The notes beneath the pieces are model-generated. The model was not told where the DNA came from. It was given only the letters and a program-made list of their open reading frames with translations, and searched no databases. A stretch of DNA of 64,000 nucleotides. It comes from Prostheceraeus crozeri (lineage: Eukaryota; Platyhelminthes; Polycladida; Euryleptidae). Numbering within the stretch: the stretch's first letter is position 1; each line of letters opens with the position of its first letter. The position numbers and the translations under genes are program-made. Where the stretch lies: assembly GCA_907163375.1 (NCBI GenBank), contig CAJQUW010000619.1, forward strand, positions 109,867 to 173,866, in the 5' to 3' direction. Positions 18,511 through 28,980 of this stretch are shown one piece after another.

Positions 18511-21500
18511 TTATTCTACATCACCTGTGACAGGAAGGCATCTCCTTCTCTTCGACGGTGGGGGAAGACCTAGGCTATAGTGTCCATATGGTAATGATAA
18601 ATTTTTATCCAGCCAACAGCGCTTATCCTCCCAAAGTGAAAGACCTCGCTTCCTAAATGATTTTGTGCTAACTATGTGATTTTTTGAATTTATAATTGTC
18701 ATATCTTCAGTTGTATCATTCTCACTATAATAGACACTCCTATAGTCATCATGTTTCAATTTTTTAACTGCTGCTCTCTGAATTCCTTTTGCACGTTTGA
18801 TGCTATGATTCGTAGAGTCTAGATATTTCATGGAATACATTTTCGGTTTTAGTAGGATCATTTCCTCAAGCAACTTTCCAGCACACTCATCCTTAAAACA
18901 ACCTAATCTAGCTTTGTTTGTAGTTGAGTATAGTCGGTGATGACTGTCATAGTTTGAAGAGTCAAACTTTTCACCGAAGTATAGAAGTATATCTTCCAGA
19001 CGGACAGATGGTGATGTGTATAAACATAGGAAGAAACTGTCGGTATCACCTCCACAAAGCCGCGTTCTATTTATCAGTGGACACCCTTTTAGATCATTGT
19101 AATATAATTGATACATTTCCAACTTACTATAGTCAAGTACTGCTTGACCAACATATATTAATTTATTTAAAACTATTGAAGGTTTGTACATTTCCATACC
19201 AACCAGATCTTCATCAAATATTTTGTGTTGAACATAGAGAGGATGATTTGACAATTTCAGTAGTTGTTTCTCATTGTTGACTAGTTTAAATTTTTTCCTT
19301 CTCCTTACATTTTCCATTGTTTTACCATATAAAGAATTATTTTTCAATTTGTAGAATGACTTTTCGAAGTCAGTGTTTGATTGAGCCCTCTTTTGAGAGT
19401 TCATATCAATGTATGTTTTTAACCAAGGCTTTTGTGTGAATTTTATGCCACTATGAATCTTCTTGATTCTCATGCCCATGGTCAAGTAAAATTTTAAAAT
19501 TGAGTAGTGGACTACATAATTTTCCCTATCAAATTGATGGAGCAGAAGTTTCTTGATAGAAGAAAAATGTGTATTTGGTCTTACTTTTTCATATAGATTT
19601 TTCATATAGTGTGAAAACATTCTCTTTTCAATCATCTGCATTTCTGGAGCTAATGGGAAATCGGCAGTGTCATCATGAATGGCTGCAGGATACTCTAAAT
19701 CTAAATCAAAAATGTAGCCGATTTCACCATCATCATCTATATTTTGAACATTTTCTTCATTTAAAAAATTATCTAATTCACTTTCATTCAACCATTTGAA
19801 ATTTGAGTGGGGTAGATTCCTACTGAGTGAAGAACCGTAAAGGTTATTAACATCTAAGTAGGTCAAATGTCGACTTTCATGTACATTATTTCCTAATTCT
19901 TCAATGCGTGCACGCGCTCGGTGAATGTTGGTGAAAGTCATACCCCCTCTAATTCCTCGTTCAAATAGATTGTACATATTTTCATCTTGTATGTAGTGTG
20001 GGGGATCATTGGAAGAGAAATTTAGTGCTGAGGTAAAGCTAAGATGTGGGAGACTGACAAAATGTACAGGGTCGACTTCATCCTCACGTTGACTCAATGC
20101 TCTAAACACTTCAAATATGTCTGCCAACAATAAAACATCTAACTTCAGATATGCCAGCATGTAATCACCAAATGTGCTACAATTAAATTCAATCCACGCC
20201 TTGTTGGCGTGTTCATATTCACTATCGGAACAGTGCTCACGAGTAAGATCATTATAGAATTCAAATTGTGGTGGTAGACAGTCTTCCGTCAACGTGTTTA
20301 AGTTTTTGAAGTATGAATATGGAAACACTCCCTTCTGATATAAAACATTATCACTTAATTGTGGAAATTCTACCCTTAATGTCTCTACATGCTCATACGT
20401 TTGCAAACCCTTGGCTAATTCACTCAAGGATGCACTTAGAAATTGATATGAGTCTAAGAATTTTAGTTTAAAGTATACTGTCTTCCCTTTGTATTCATTT
20501 ACAGGGACACTGGCGGATAAAGTTATATATTTTTCAGCAGTTGCTGCTACAACATCTAATTTCCAAGACTTCATTCTTCCAATCGCTTTATAGCAAACGA
20601 TGTGGCTATCATAATTTTTAAAATTGTGGAAAAATATGGGGAGCTCCCGTCTGTTAAGTCTTAACCGGAGATTGCATTTCCTACATAATGTTTGCCTATA
20701 TCGTCCGGTGATATGATCATGATCACGAACTTTTATGACTTCATCGCTGAATTTTAATTTACATTTGTTGCAACATTCTGCATTCTCATGGCGTGCTTTT
20801 TCATCCGCTGACAGTGACATTGGCTGCCTAGTTGTTGCACATTGGTTGTCATATAAGTCTTGGGCTACAGTTTCTAAGTGGTGCAAGAAACCAATAATGC
20901 AATTTTCACCTTCAAAGAGGTAATACTTGTTTTCAAATTTTGATTGAAGGGCATTATGCCAGACATGATAAGCTCCAATGGCCGCAGGTTTATGTATTTT
21001 ATTATCAATGTAGCACTCTATATCTGCATAAATTACTAAAGGAGGACTTAGTTGATATTCCATGCTACTTGTTAGTACTTTTAGATCTGTCGGCATTTTT
21101 TCTATTTGTGCTTTTCCTCGAATGCAAAACTGGAAATGTCGTTCTAGTGTTGTCTTATATGTGAATGACTGAGTGCATCTTTCGCAGAAGTATTTATGTC
21201 TTTTTAAAGTTCTCCTATACAATCTTGACAGCTTTGGAATTCCACAATAGTGTGCTGCTCCATTGTTTAGAATTAGCAAAATATTAACCGTTTGCCTACC
21301 AGTAAAGTTACTATTGTAACGAACACCTTTGAGTCCATTTTCATAAAAGTGAATGTTAATTTTAATATCATTATTTTTCTCAAATTTTGGAATATCTTTG
21401 ATTGATACTGGTGTGGAAATGCCTTCCATATTTAGCTCAGATGTCCACTCACTATATGATTTTACTTCATTCCTTGAATAAGGTACTTCATTATAATGCA

Positions 21501-22368
21501 ATATTGATAAAACTGCATATAGGAAGCAATCATTTGCATTTGAATTAACATTAATGACAGCTTTAGAGTTTTTTAACTTCTTTGGTAGAGGAAATGATTG
21601 TCCACCTGACAGTATTGGACTTGTTATTACATTGAACTCTATATTTTGTACATCATCTATAATCCAATTGCTACCCTTTTTTGTGAAGGCTTCAATATGA
21701 TTTATTAGACTATTTAGATGATCCTGAAACCAAGCATCATAGTCATAAATATAGTTTGAGGATGATGAGGTAAAGTGTGCGAGAAAAGTTTCTTCTTCTT
21801 GAGGATTAGAACGGACATAACGAATTTGTGCAATCAGACGACCGCGCAATTGATAGCTCCTTAGTAAGTCAGACACTAAATTCCCTAACATGGAACGCAT
21901 GCTTTCTAAGAATGATGTTATGTCCACAGTAGGTGTTGTTGGCGTGATATCATACACACGTGCATGGCCATTGAGTGCGCTTTCACTGAGACTAACAGTT
22001 CCATAGTTATTATGCATATTCATCTCACTATTTGTGTTATGTACATTCATATGCTGTCGAAATCTACTTATAGAGTTATAAGTTTTGCCACACCGAGAGC
22101 AGTATTGCATAAAGTTTTGTATGTTAGTTGAAGCGCTGGTTGTTGGCTTAGAAGTAGATCTATTTTGATTATTTGAATTTGACTCTGTTATGCTATCATT
22201 CGGTTTATTATTGCATACAAGTTTATGCCTCTTAAGATTATCCATCCTATTTGTCTTATATGGACACTTGCTACATTGATATGTTTTTCCTAACTTACAA
22301 AATTTTTCATGTCGTTGCAAATTGCCTATGAGAGTGAACACTTTTCCACACTTGGTACAGACAACCAT
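18511..22368 (-). CDS. Polinton PolB DNA polymerase with zinc fingers and OTU-like region
   Basis: 1285 codons, looks whole. C2H2-type fingers lie at about residues 4-24, 32-52, 90-110 and 395-415. An OTU-like cysteine-protease-type region follows at about 273-376 (NANDCFLYAV with Cys281, AHYCGIP with His373). The exonuclease core starts with YADIECY (449-451), includes an endonuclease-VII-like zinc segment at 532-566 (CCNKCK, VRDHDHITG, CRKCN), NFKNYDSH at 582-589 and YLKLDVLLLAD near 740-750. Polymerase motifs: A, LDVNNLYGSSL near 838-848; B, KNNSLYGKTMEN near 1009-1020; C, GDTDSF at 1107-1112. This is the protein-primed type of family B, which replicates the element. The ATG at 22368 sits 31 bp behind a TATA box. 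Confidence 0.93.
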   Translation of the reverse strand: MVVCTKCGKVFTLIGNLQRHEKFCKLGKTYQCSKCPYKTNRMDNLKRHKLVCNNKPNDSITESNSNNQNRSTSKPTTSASTNIQNFMQYCSRCGKTYNSISRFRQHMNVHNTNSEMNMHNNYGTVSLSESALNGHARVYDITPTTPTVDITSFLESMRSMLGNLVSDLLRSYQLRGRLIAQIRYVRSNPQEEETFLAHFTSSSSNYIYDYDAWFQDHLNSLINHIEAFTKKGSNWIIDDVQNIEFNVITSPILSGGQSFPLPKKLKNSKAVINVNSNANDCFLYAVLSILHYNEVPYSRNEVKSYSEWTSELNMEGISTPVSIKDIPKFEKNNDIKINIHFYENGLKGVRYNSNFTGRQTVNILLILNNGAAHYCGIPKLSRLYRRTLKRHKYFCERCTQSFTYKTTLERHFQFCIRGKAQIEKMPTDLKVLTSSMEYQLSPPLVIYADIECYIDNKIHKPAAIGAYHVWHNALQSKFENKYYLFEGENCIIGFLHHLETVAQDLYDNQCATTRQPMSLSADEKARHENAECCNKCKLKFSDEVIKVRDHDHITGRYRQTLCRKCNLRLRLNRRELPIFFHNFKNYDSHIVCYKAIGRMKSWKLDVVAATAEKYITLSASVPVNEYKGKTVYFKLKFLDSYQFLSASLSELAKGLQTYEHVETLRVEFPQLSDNVLYQKGVFPYSYFKNLNTLTEDCLPPQFEFYNDLTREHCSDSEYEHANKAWIEFNCSTFGDYMLAYLKLDVLLLADIFEVFRALSQREDEVDPVHFVSLPHLSFTSALNFSSNDPPHYIQDENMYNLFERGIRGGMTFTNIHRARARIEELGNNVHESRHLTYLDVNNLYGSSLSRNLPHSNFKWLNESELDNFLNEENVQNIDDDGEIGYIFDLDLEYPAAIHDDTADFPLAPEMQMIEKRMFSHYMKNLYEKVRPNTHFSSIKKLLLHQFDRENYVVHYSILKFYLTMGMRIKKIHSGIKFTQKPWLKTYIDMNSQKRAQSNTDFEKSFYKLKNNSLYGKTMENVRRRKKFKLVNNEKQLLKLSNHPLYVQHKIFDEDLVGMEMYKPSIVLNKLIYVGQAVLDYSKLEMYQLYYNDLKGCPLINRTRLCGGDTDSFFLCLYTSPSVRLEDILLYFGEKFDSSNYDSHHRLYSTTNKARLGCFKDECAGKLLEEMILLKPKMYSMKYLDSTNHSIKRAKGIQRAAVKKLKHDDYRSVYYSENDTTEDMTIINSKNHIVSTKSFRKRGLSLWEDKRCWLDKNLSLPYGHYSLGLPPPSKRRRCLPVTGDVE

Positions 22369-22398
22369 GATTATTGATGAGGATTGAAATTAGCAAGC

Positions 22399-22439
22399 CC
22401 TTATATACATCTACCATCTAATGACGTCAGCGTCATCAC
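22399..22439 (-). promoter_or_regulatory. CRE/TATA promoter of polB
   Basis: On the minus strand: GTGATGACG (22431-22439), the full palindromic CRE TGACGTCA (22422-22429), then TATATAAGG (22399-22407), then polB at 22368. The TATA 9-mer is identical to those before 8505 and 9801. Confidence 0.7.
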
Positions 22440-22525
22440 CAGCCAATACCATATGTTCCGATCTGTTGCAAAGAGAAAACATAAAATTTAAAGCAATCTA
22501 TTTTTTTTTCAAAAGTAAAAATAAG

Positions 22526-24613
22526 TTACAACTTCACGCATTTCACGATGCCACTGTGGTATAGTTTCAAGTGGCTACAGCTTTCACTGCAGCCACCCAA
22601 ATCGTCCATCCGCGTCAGTCGTAGCCTACGGATGGTGTTATTGCTACACTCGACGTGGACTAAGGTCTCTTTGTCGTGTTGTTGGCTATTTGTTACTTGT
22701 GAGGCCAACAGGAGGTTTGATTGAGTTATATTTTGTAAGGACTCAACCAAACCTCTGTTGTCCTCCATTAACTGAGCCTCGCGAGCTTCGGACTGTTTTA
22801 ATCGCTCTTGACACCGCCGTAACTTGCTTACGATGTCCTCCTCCTCCGTCGTTGCGTCAAGGTCCACGTTGTACTCACGTACTGGGAGAGGAGCCTTAGG
22901 AACTGCGGCTGGGATAGGAGGTGTTGGAGAGGAAGGAGCTGCGGCTGGGATAGGAGGTGTTGGAGAGGAAGGAGTTGCGGCTGGGATAGGTGTTGGAGGC
23001 GAAGGAGCTGGGACTGGGATATCAGCTGCTGAGGATGGGACCAATGTCATCATCGGCGACAATGGTAGGTGGACATTCCAGCTAGGAGACGCCCGGATGT
23101 TGGAGAATGAGATCTCCGCTTGAGACGCAAACATCACGGAGTCCTGTAATTGAAAGGAACAATTGTTTATCATCCATTTACCATTTTTTTGACATTAATT
23201 AGATACAAATGTGAATTCCTCTTACCTCCTGCTGGATTGCGGTTTCTTGATCGGATCCACTCGCCTTGTTAGGAGTCACCGAATCATTCTGAAAGACGAA
23301 TTAATCAATTGTAGACGAATATATTAATAATAAAGTGTGTTTTATAATAAATTTTAATGAAAACAATTCTGTACACATGCAGTTAACCAGTCATATACTT
23401 ACATGTACATCAGAATCATCATCTTCGTCGGAAGAGGACGTCGGAGATGAAGTCGCTGAAGTTGTGGCTTCATCCTCGGATGAGGAGTCCGAATCCTCCG
23501 ATGACTCGCGAATCGAGTACGGTTTCTCCTCATTGTCCTCTACCGACGTTGTTGTCGCCGGCGTAGACAAGAAGCTTCTGTGGTGCTTCTTCAGCGACAG
23601 AGATCGCATAGACTGCAACGAAAAATATGATGACATGTTTGCAACTCATTGACGAAGTATGTATGTTTTTAAAAATACTTGATGCATTTTCAGTTATTGT
23701 TGACTGAGACCTATGTAATGACACTTACGGGACTCGAAGGTAGTCTGCTCCTCGGTGAAGATAAGCGCGGAATTTTCGGGCAGCTTTGAACACTAGGAAA
23801 CAGCTGAAAGTAGGAAAAATTCATGTTTAATTTCACATTGAGAACTAATAAATAACTGAAATGCTTACATTTCGCAATTTTTCGACCACTGCATCCTCAT
23901 TAGTCTTTGTCGGGTGAGGTAGCTCACTCTGAAATGTTTAAGCAATGTTGATTTACTTTATGTATAGAAATAATTAAATTAGTCAATAAATAATTACATC
24001 TTTAGCGAACAGTTTCTTCTGAACCAACACCTTGGCTCTCTTCGGTGGGGGCATCAGTACATCCTGAAATGTTTAACAACATATAATCATTTCATACATA
24101 ATGAAGTAGTATTTTTTTATTTTTCTGCTGTGAGCCAGTTATCCGTTGAAACTAGCATGTAGAATGGATGGCACTCACCTCACAATCACTAAAAGTCTCA
24201 TCGATGAACTCCCGAGACTTAGGAAATTTCCTCTTAGGAACTCGCGACTTTTGAGGTTTTTCCTTTGGAGCAGGTTCATCCAACTGGGAAAGCACGCCTT
24301 CAGTCGGTCGATCCTTCCCAAAAAGACGCTCCAACTTCTTCTTCTCAACTTTGGAGGTTAAGTTAATCCCCTTTCTCCCATTTAGTTGAGCACAAGGGGT
24401 GTGCTTGACAATGAATGCTTTCGCGGAGTCACTATTCACCTTCGCATCGCTCTTTTCATACCTCTTGCACGTGAGGCAGTAGAGGTAGGTGCAGTCCTCT
24501 CGGAAGGAGCATTCCTTATGCCCGCTTTTGTTCGCATGTCGAACGGGCAGTTGGCAAGTCTCACAGAAATAGAAGATGAGCCGTTGCCGTGCGATGCTTT
24601 CTTGTCGAACCAT
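22526..24613 (-). CDS. Seven-exon gene: Cys/His cluster, acidic, proline-rich and coiled-coil protein
   Basis: Coding exons on the minus strand, each with good GT-AG borders and all junctions in phase 0: 24613-24179, 24063-23998, 23928-23869, 23803-23729, 23612-23403, 23288-23226 and 23143-22526, giving 508 codons. The first exon has a metal-binding-like cluster (FCETCQ, HANKSGHKEC, CTYLYCLTC). The fifth is rich in Ser, Asp and Glu. The last has imperfect repeats of PSSPTPPIPAA followed by a probable coiled coil (DIVSKLRRCQERLKQSEAR). An acceptor at 24615 just before the ATG implies a 5' non-coding exon. The exons are clearly GC-richer than the Polinton genes. I do not recognise the family; a nuclear regulator is a guess. 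Most likely a host gene, though cargo of the element cannot be excluded. Confidence 0.75.
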
Positions 24614-24880
24614 TTCTGTAGAGGATAAAAAATTTTATTATAATTTAATCTCTTTTTAAATGAGAAATCATTTATATACCATCTTCAAACCTTTATTAAG
24701 TACTAGATTAATATTTGACAAATCTTAAGAAGAAATAAAATTTGAAGTTGAAATTGAAACCGAAAGTCGAAAATTAGATATTTATTCGAAAAGGGTTAGC
24801 TCATAAGAAGAGTTGAAATTTGGAAACAGCTGATGTACTATTATTTAATTTCGAAATTAATTTAATGAAATGAAAGTGAA

Positions 24881-25160
24881 ATTTCGAAAATTTCAACCAA
24901 TCCTCAATTTGTTTAATTAAACAAGCTTGAATTTTATACATCTGTTAGCAGATGACAGACTGAATATTTAAAATGGATGAAGGCTTTATTTAGGTATCTT
25001 TTATTTATAAACAAACTGTGATTTCGAAAATTTCAACCAATCCTCAATTTGTTTAATTAAACAAGCTTGAATTTTATACATCTGTTAGCAGATGACAGAC
25101 TGAATATTTAAAATGGATGAAGGCTTTATTTAGGTATCTTTTATTTATAAACAAACTGTG
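24881..25160. repeat. Perfect 140-bp tandem duplication
   Basis: 24881-25020 and 25021-25160 are identical as far as I can compare them by eye. It lies inside the predicted first intron of the seven-exon gene. Identity means a very recent duplication, an allelic difference or an assembly artefact. Confidence 0.85.
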
Positions 25161-25398
25161 AAAATCTTGTTGATTCAAATACACTTACATTTAAACTGAT
25201 ATATTCATGTCTCTCGCTCAGTGACTTAATATAGGATGAAAAATTAAAATAAAAAAACATGGTTAATAATATAACATAAAGTGTTCCTATCCTAAAAATC
25301 CAAGCTTCTATATTTAAAGCTATTTGGTTATAAAAACTTAATAATGTTCCTACTCCCGAATATCCTATAAAGTAGCAGAACATGACAATGAAACTCAC

Positions 25399-25510
25399 TT
25401 TAGAATTGTAATAAGAACCGGAGAACGGAGGAACGAAGAACGACGTCTGTTATGGACACTAAATAATTTGAAAATGAGTGAAAATTCGTTGTGTGCAACT
25501 TCTTTATATA
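25399..25510 (-). promoter_or_regulatory. TATA promoter and 5' exon of the seven-exon gene
   Basis: TATATAAA on the minus strand at 25503-25510 predicts a transcript start near 25475. A donor (TCTAAA/GTGAGTTT) at 25399/25398 would end a non-coding first exon of about 77 nt and splice to the acceptor at 24615. Confidence 0.5.
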
Positions 25511-25935
25511 TGAAATTGACAAAGCAACTATGAACAAAGACCTTATGACATCACATCTTGGAATTGGTACGGTTAAACAAAATTGATAACTCAAACAAGA
25601 ATTGGAACAGCTGGTTTATTTTTAACCTTAGAAATGGAAGTGCCATCATATGTGTTGAAAGATTTCTACATGTAAACAGTAGAGTGAATTCAAAGTAATA
25701 TGAACTGATGGACTGATGTATTATTTGATATACATGTTATTATTAATAGTCATATAATGATTCATATTTGAAGTTATAAAACGTGTGGTTTGAATGGAAC
25801 ATTAAAATTTGAATTAAGCGCTAAATTTCGAAAATTCAAATTTCGCGCCAAAATTCGAATAATCAAATTTAAAGATTTTTTCGAAAATTTGAATTTCGCG
25901 CCAAAATTCAAATAATCAAATTAAAATACTAGGTT
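25511..25935. other. AT-rich stretch with a two-copy block
   Basis: No gene. Around 25816-25925 a block with GAAAATTCAAATTTCGCGCC, then AAAATTC and AATAATCAAATT, occurs twice about 52 bp apart. Confidence 0.5.
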
Positions 25936-26735
25936 AGGGTTAAGGGTAAGGAAGACACTTTTGGTTCGTCACGCTTTTTCGATTTTTCTAGAAGCGACCT
26001 TTGGTCCGATTTCTATGATTTTTTTTGGAGAGGAAAATTTGGCGTCTCCGCTAACTGGGAAAAATTTTTGCTATTCCATATCGGCACCGGAAATGGTCCT
26101 GCGGGTCCATCAAAGTTGAGGAACCACGAAATTTTGAAAAATGCCCAAAAATTTGAGGAACCATTGGGTTTTTCGCGATTTTGGCCAACTTCCCATTTCG
26201 CAAAAAATATGAAAAAATATGTTTTAGAAACTTCAGGTAATGCCGGTTGTGCTAAGACAAAGAACAAAGAGAAAAACTTAATAATTATTGGAACCACAGC
26301 TGGCCAAAGTTGGAGTACCGCTAACCCGAATTTTCTAGTGATTCCTCAATGGTTCCACATGATTCCACAGCGTTTTCTTAAAAACTTCTAAAATTTTGAA
26401 CGAAATTCTTTGCGATTTTGACAAGAGTAGCGCAAAGAACAGCTCGAGCGCCCATTAAAATTTCAACTGTTTGAGATCTCATCTTCACATAGAAATAGGA
26501 CCCCCAAAATTGACCATTTTTGACCCCCATATTTTCTGTAACCCTATTTGGCTCGCCTGAAAAACAATGAAGGAACCCGCAAAATGATGCAAGACTGTTT
26601 ACAGGATCTCTCAATGCACCCAATTTGGGTTTGATGGAAAAAAATTGTGAATCCATACGATTTGTGGTTCCTCGAGGGGCGCAAAGTTGAAAATGACGAA
26701 AATTTGACAAAATTTTTCACACAAAATAACCCGAT
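25936..26735. repeat. Diverged repeat block, left side of the satellite region
   Basis: It opens with TTAGGGTTAAGGGTAAGG and GGAAGACACTTTTGG. It contains repeated phrases such as GAGGAACCA and GGGTCCATC that recur in inverted orientation at 63.5-64.0 kb and, more loosely, in the adjacent 867-bp repeat. No coding signature. Probably an old member of the same repeat family. Confidence 0.5.
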
Positions 26736-26737
26736 TT

Positions 26738-28980
26738 GAGGAATCACCAGATGGAAACCCGCTTCCTGGCCATTTTTAGTTAGGGTTACGGTAGTTTTAG
26801 ATCACAATAGTGAAATATGGGTCTTCAACTCTTGTAACCCGAAAAAATTGAATTCATACATGACCTGGAAGTGGGTCCCATCGCCCCCCCAAAAAGTGTC
26901 TTGTTTGGAACCCCGAATTTTAGGATTCTCAAAATTGGGCCAAATTTGATGGCCCACCACACTCTACTATCATGACCACATTGCCCAAATTCAATCTCCA
27001 CTTGGAGATGGGGTCATCAACTTTTCATTGACATAGATATCGGACGTATATTATCCTGTTTACTTGTTGACTGGGCCAACTCAAAACATGGTAAAATAAC
27101 CCTAATCCAATGGTTCCACCATTGGTCTAATGTATTTTTGGGTCATTTGTCTGAACGACACCAACTTTGGCACCCAGCTGTGGCTAGACTAGGACTGGGG
27201 TGGGCCAACCACCCCACTCAAAGTGTAAAGCTTGCCAAGCCCAACCAAATGACATAGATATCGGAGAGGATTGATGGATTCTATCATCAGAATCATAGAC
27301 ATGAAAGTTGACAAAAGTTCATTCTTTCCATCTGACTTTGGTCAAACAAGAAATCGGATTAACCCTAAAGTGCATTTTCTAACCCGAATTGTCAATAGAT
27401 ATCTCGAATAGGGTTAGCCATCGTAAAAAAACTGGTGTTTTTGCTACGGATTTTGTCAATGTTCTTCAAGGACCCTCACTTTGAGTTTCAACTATTTCAA
27501 GGTCATTGACCCATACTACATTTTGACATAGATATCGACACACAGATGTCTCATAACAATATCATAGAGAGCGAGTAAAATCGAGCCAATTTCATTAATA
27601 TTTGAGGAACCACCTGATGGATGCCCGTGAAAAGGGTCATTTTCTAGTTTGGGTTTTGTAGGTTTTACTGCATGTTAGTATAAAACCGGTCTGGGACTCT
27701 TCTACCCCAAAAAATTGAATTCATACATGACCTGGAAGTGGGTCCCATCGCCCCCCCCAAAAAGTGTCTTGTTTGGAACCCCGAATTTTAGGATTCTCAA
27801 AATTGGGCCAACTTTGATGGCCCACCACATCCTACTATCATGACCAAATTGCCCAAATTCAATCTCCACTTGGAGATGGGGTCATCAACTTTTCATTGAC
27901 ATAGATATCGGACGTATATTATCCTGTTTACTTGTTGACTGGGCCAACTCAAAACATGGTAAAATAACCCTAATCCAATGGTTCCACCATTGGTCTAATG
28001 TATTTTTGGGTCATTTGTCTGAACGACACCAACTTTGGCACCCAGCTGTGGCTAGACTAGGACTGGGGTGGGCCAACCACCCCACTCAAAGTGTAAAGCT
28101 TGCCAAGCCCAATCAAATGACATAGATATCGGAGAGGATTGATGGATTCTATCATCAGAATCATAGACATGAAAGTTGACAAAAGTTCATTCTTTCCATC
28201 TGACTTTGGTCAAACAAGAAATCAGATTAACCCTAAAGTGCATTTTCTAACCCGAATTGTCAATAGATATCTCGAATAGGGTTAGCCATCGTAAAAAAAC
28301 TGGTGCTTTTGCTACGGATTTTGTCAATGTTCTTCAAGGACCCTCACTTTGAGTTTCAACTATTTCAAGTCATTGACCCATACTACATTTTGACATAGAT
28401 ATCGACACACAGATGTCTCATAACAATATCATAGAGAGCGAGTAAAATCGAGCCAATTTCATTAATATTTGAGGAACCACCTGATGGATGCCCGTGAAAA
28501 GGGTCATTTTCTAGTTTGGGTTTTGTAGGTTTTACTGCATGTTAGTATAAAACCGGTCTGGGACTCTTCTACCCCAAAAAATTGAATTCATACATGACCT
28601 GGAAGTGGGTCCCATCGCCCCCCCAAAAAGTGTCTTGTTTGGAACCCCGAATTTTAGGATTCTCAAAATTGGGCCAACTTTGATGGCCCACCACATTCTA
28701 CTATCATGACCAAATTGCCCAAATTCAATCTCCACTTCGAGATCGGGTCATCAACTTTTCATTGACATAGATATCGGACGTATATTATCCTGCTTACTTG
28801 TTGACTGGGCCAACTCAAAACATGGTAAAATAACCCTAATCCAATGGTTCCACCATTGGTCTAATGTATTTTTGGTTTATTTGTCCGACATAGACCAACA
28901 AATAGGAAATCGGAATAACCCTCAAGCACATTTTATAACCTGAATTCTCCATTGATATTTGGTATACGATAATCCTAGGA
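26738..28980. repeat. 867-bp tandem repeat, about 2.6 copies
   Basis: The landmark GAATTCATACATGACCTGG occurs at 26850, 27717 and 28584, spaced exactly 867 bp. Copies 1 and 2 are nearly identical over their main part. The left edge of copy 1 (26738-26850) is clearly diverged, and copy 3 breaks off into a diverged end at about 28880-28980, where the 141-bp satellite begins. Confidence 0.92.

Larger units (their letters stand above)
7690..22500. mobile_element. Maverick/Polinton (adintovirus-like), nearly full gene set
   Basis: The hallmark set is present: protein-primed-type PolB, retrovirus-type integrase with chromodomain, FtsK/HerA-type packaging ATPase, adenain-like protease, double-jelly-roll major capsid protein and penton-like minor capsid protein. 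Genes run rightward from 7.9 to 17.15 kb and leftward from 22.4 to 17.3 kb. Several parts (PolB, major capsid, protease, core protein) look whole. Overall I estimate about four breaks, so the copy reads as a fairly young fossil. I found no terminal inverted repeats or 6-bp target duplication; the limits are placed just outside the outermost genes and may be wrong by several hundred bases, or more if the spliced gene to the right belongs to the element. Confidence 0.9.

Noticed and set aside
23391-24361. Plus-strand frames in the seven-exon gene region
   Set aside because: They are antisense shadows; splice sites and codon structure support the minus strand.
25936-25960. Telomere-like TTAGGG
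   Set aside because: Only one or two imperfect units here and at the right edge; no telomere array.
26013-26747. Short frames on both strands in the 26-kb block
   Set aside because: Low-complexity repeat sequence with no domain and with frames on both strands.
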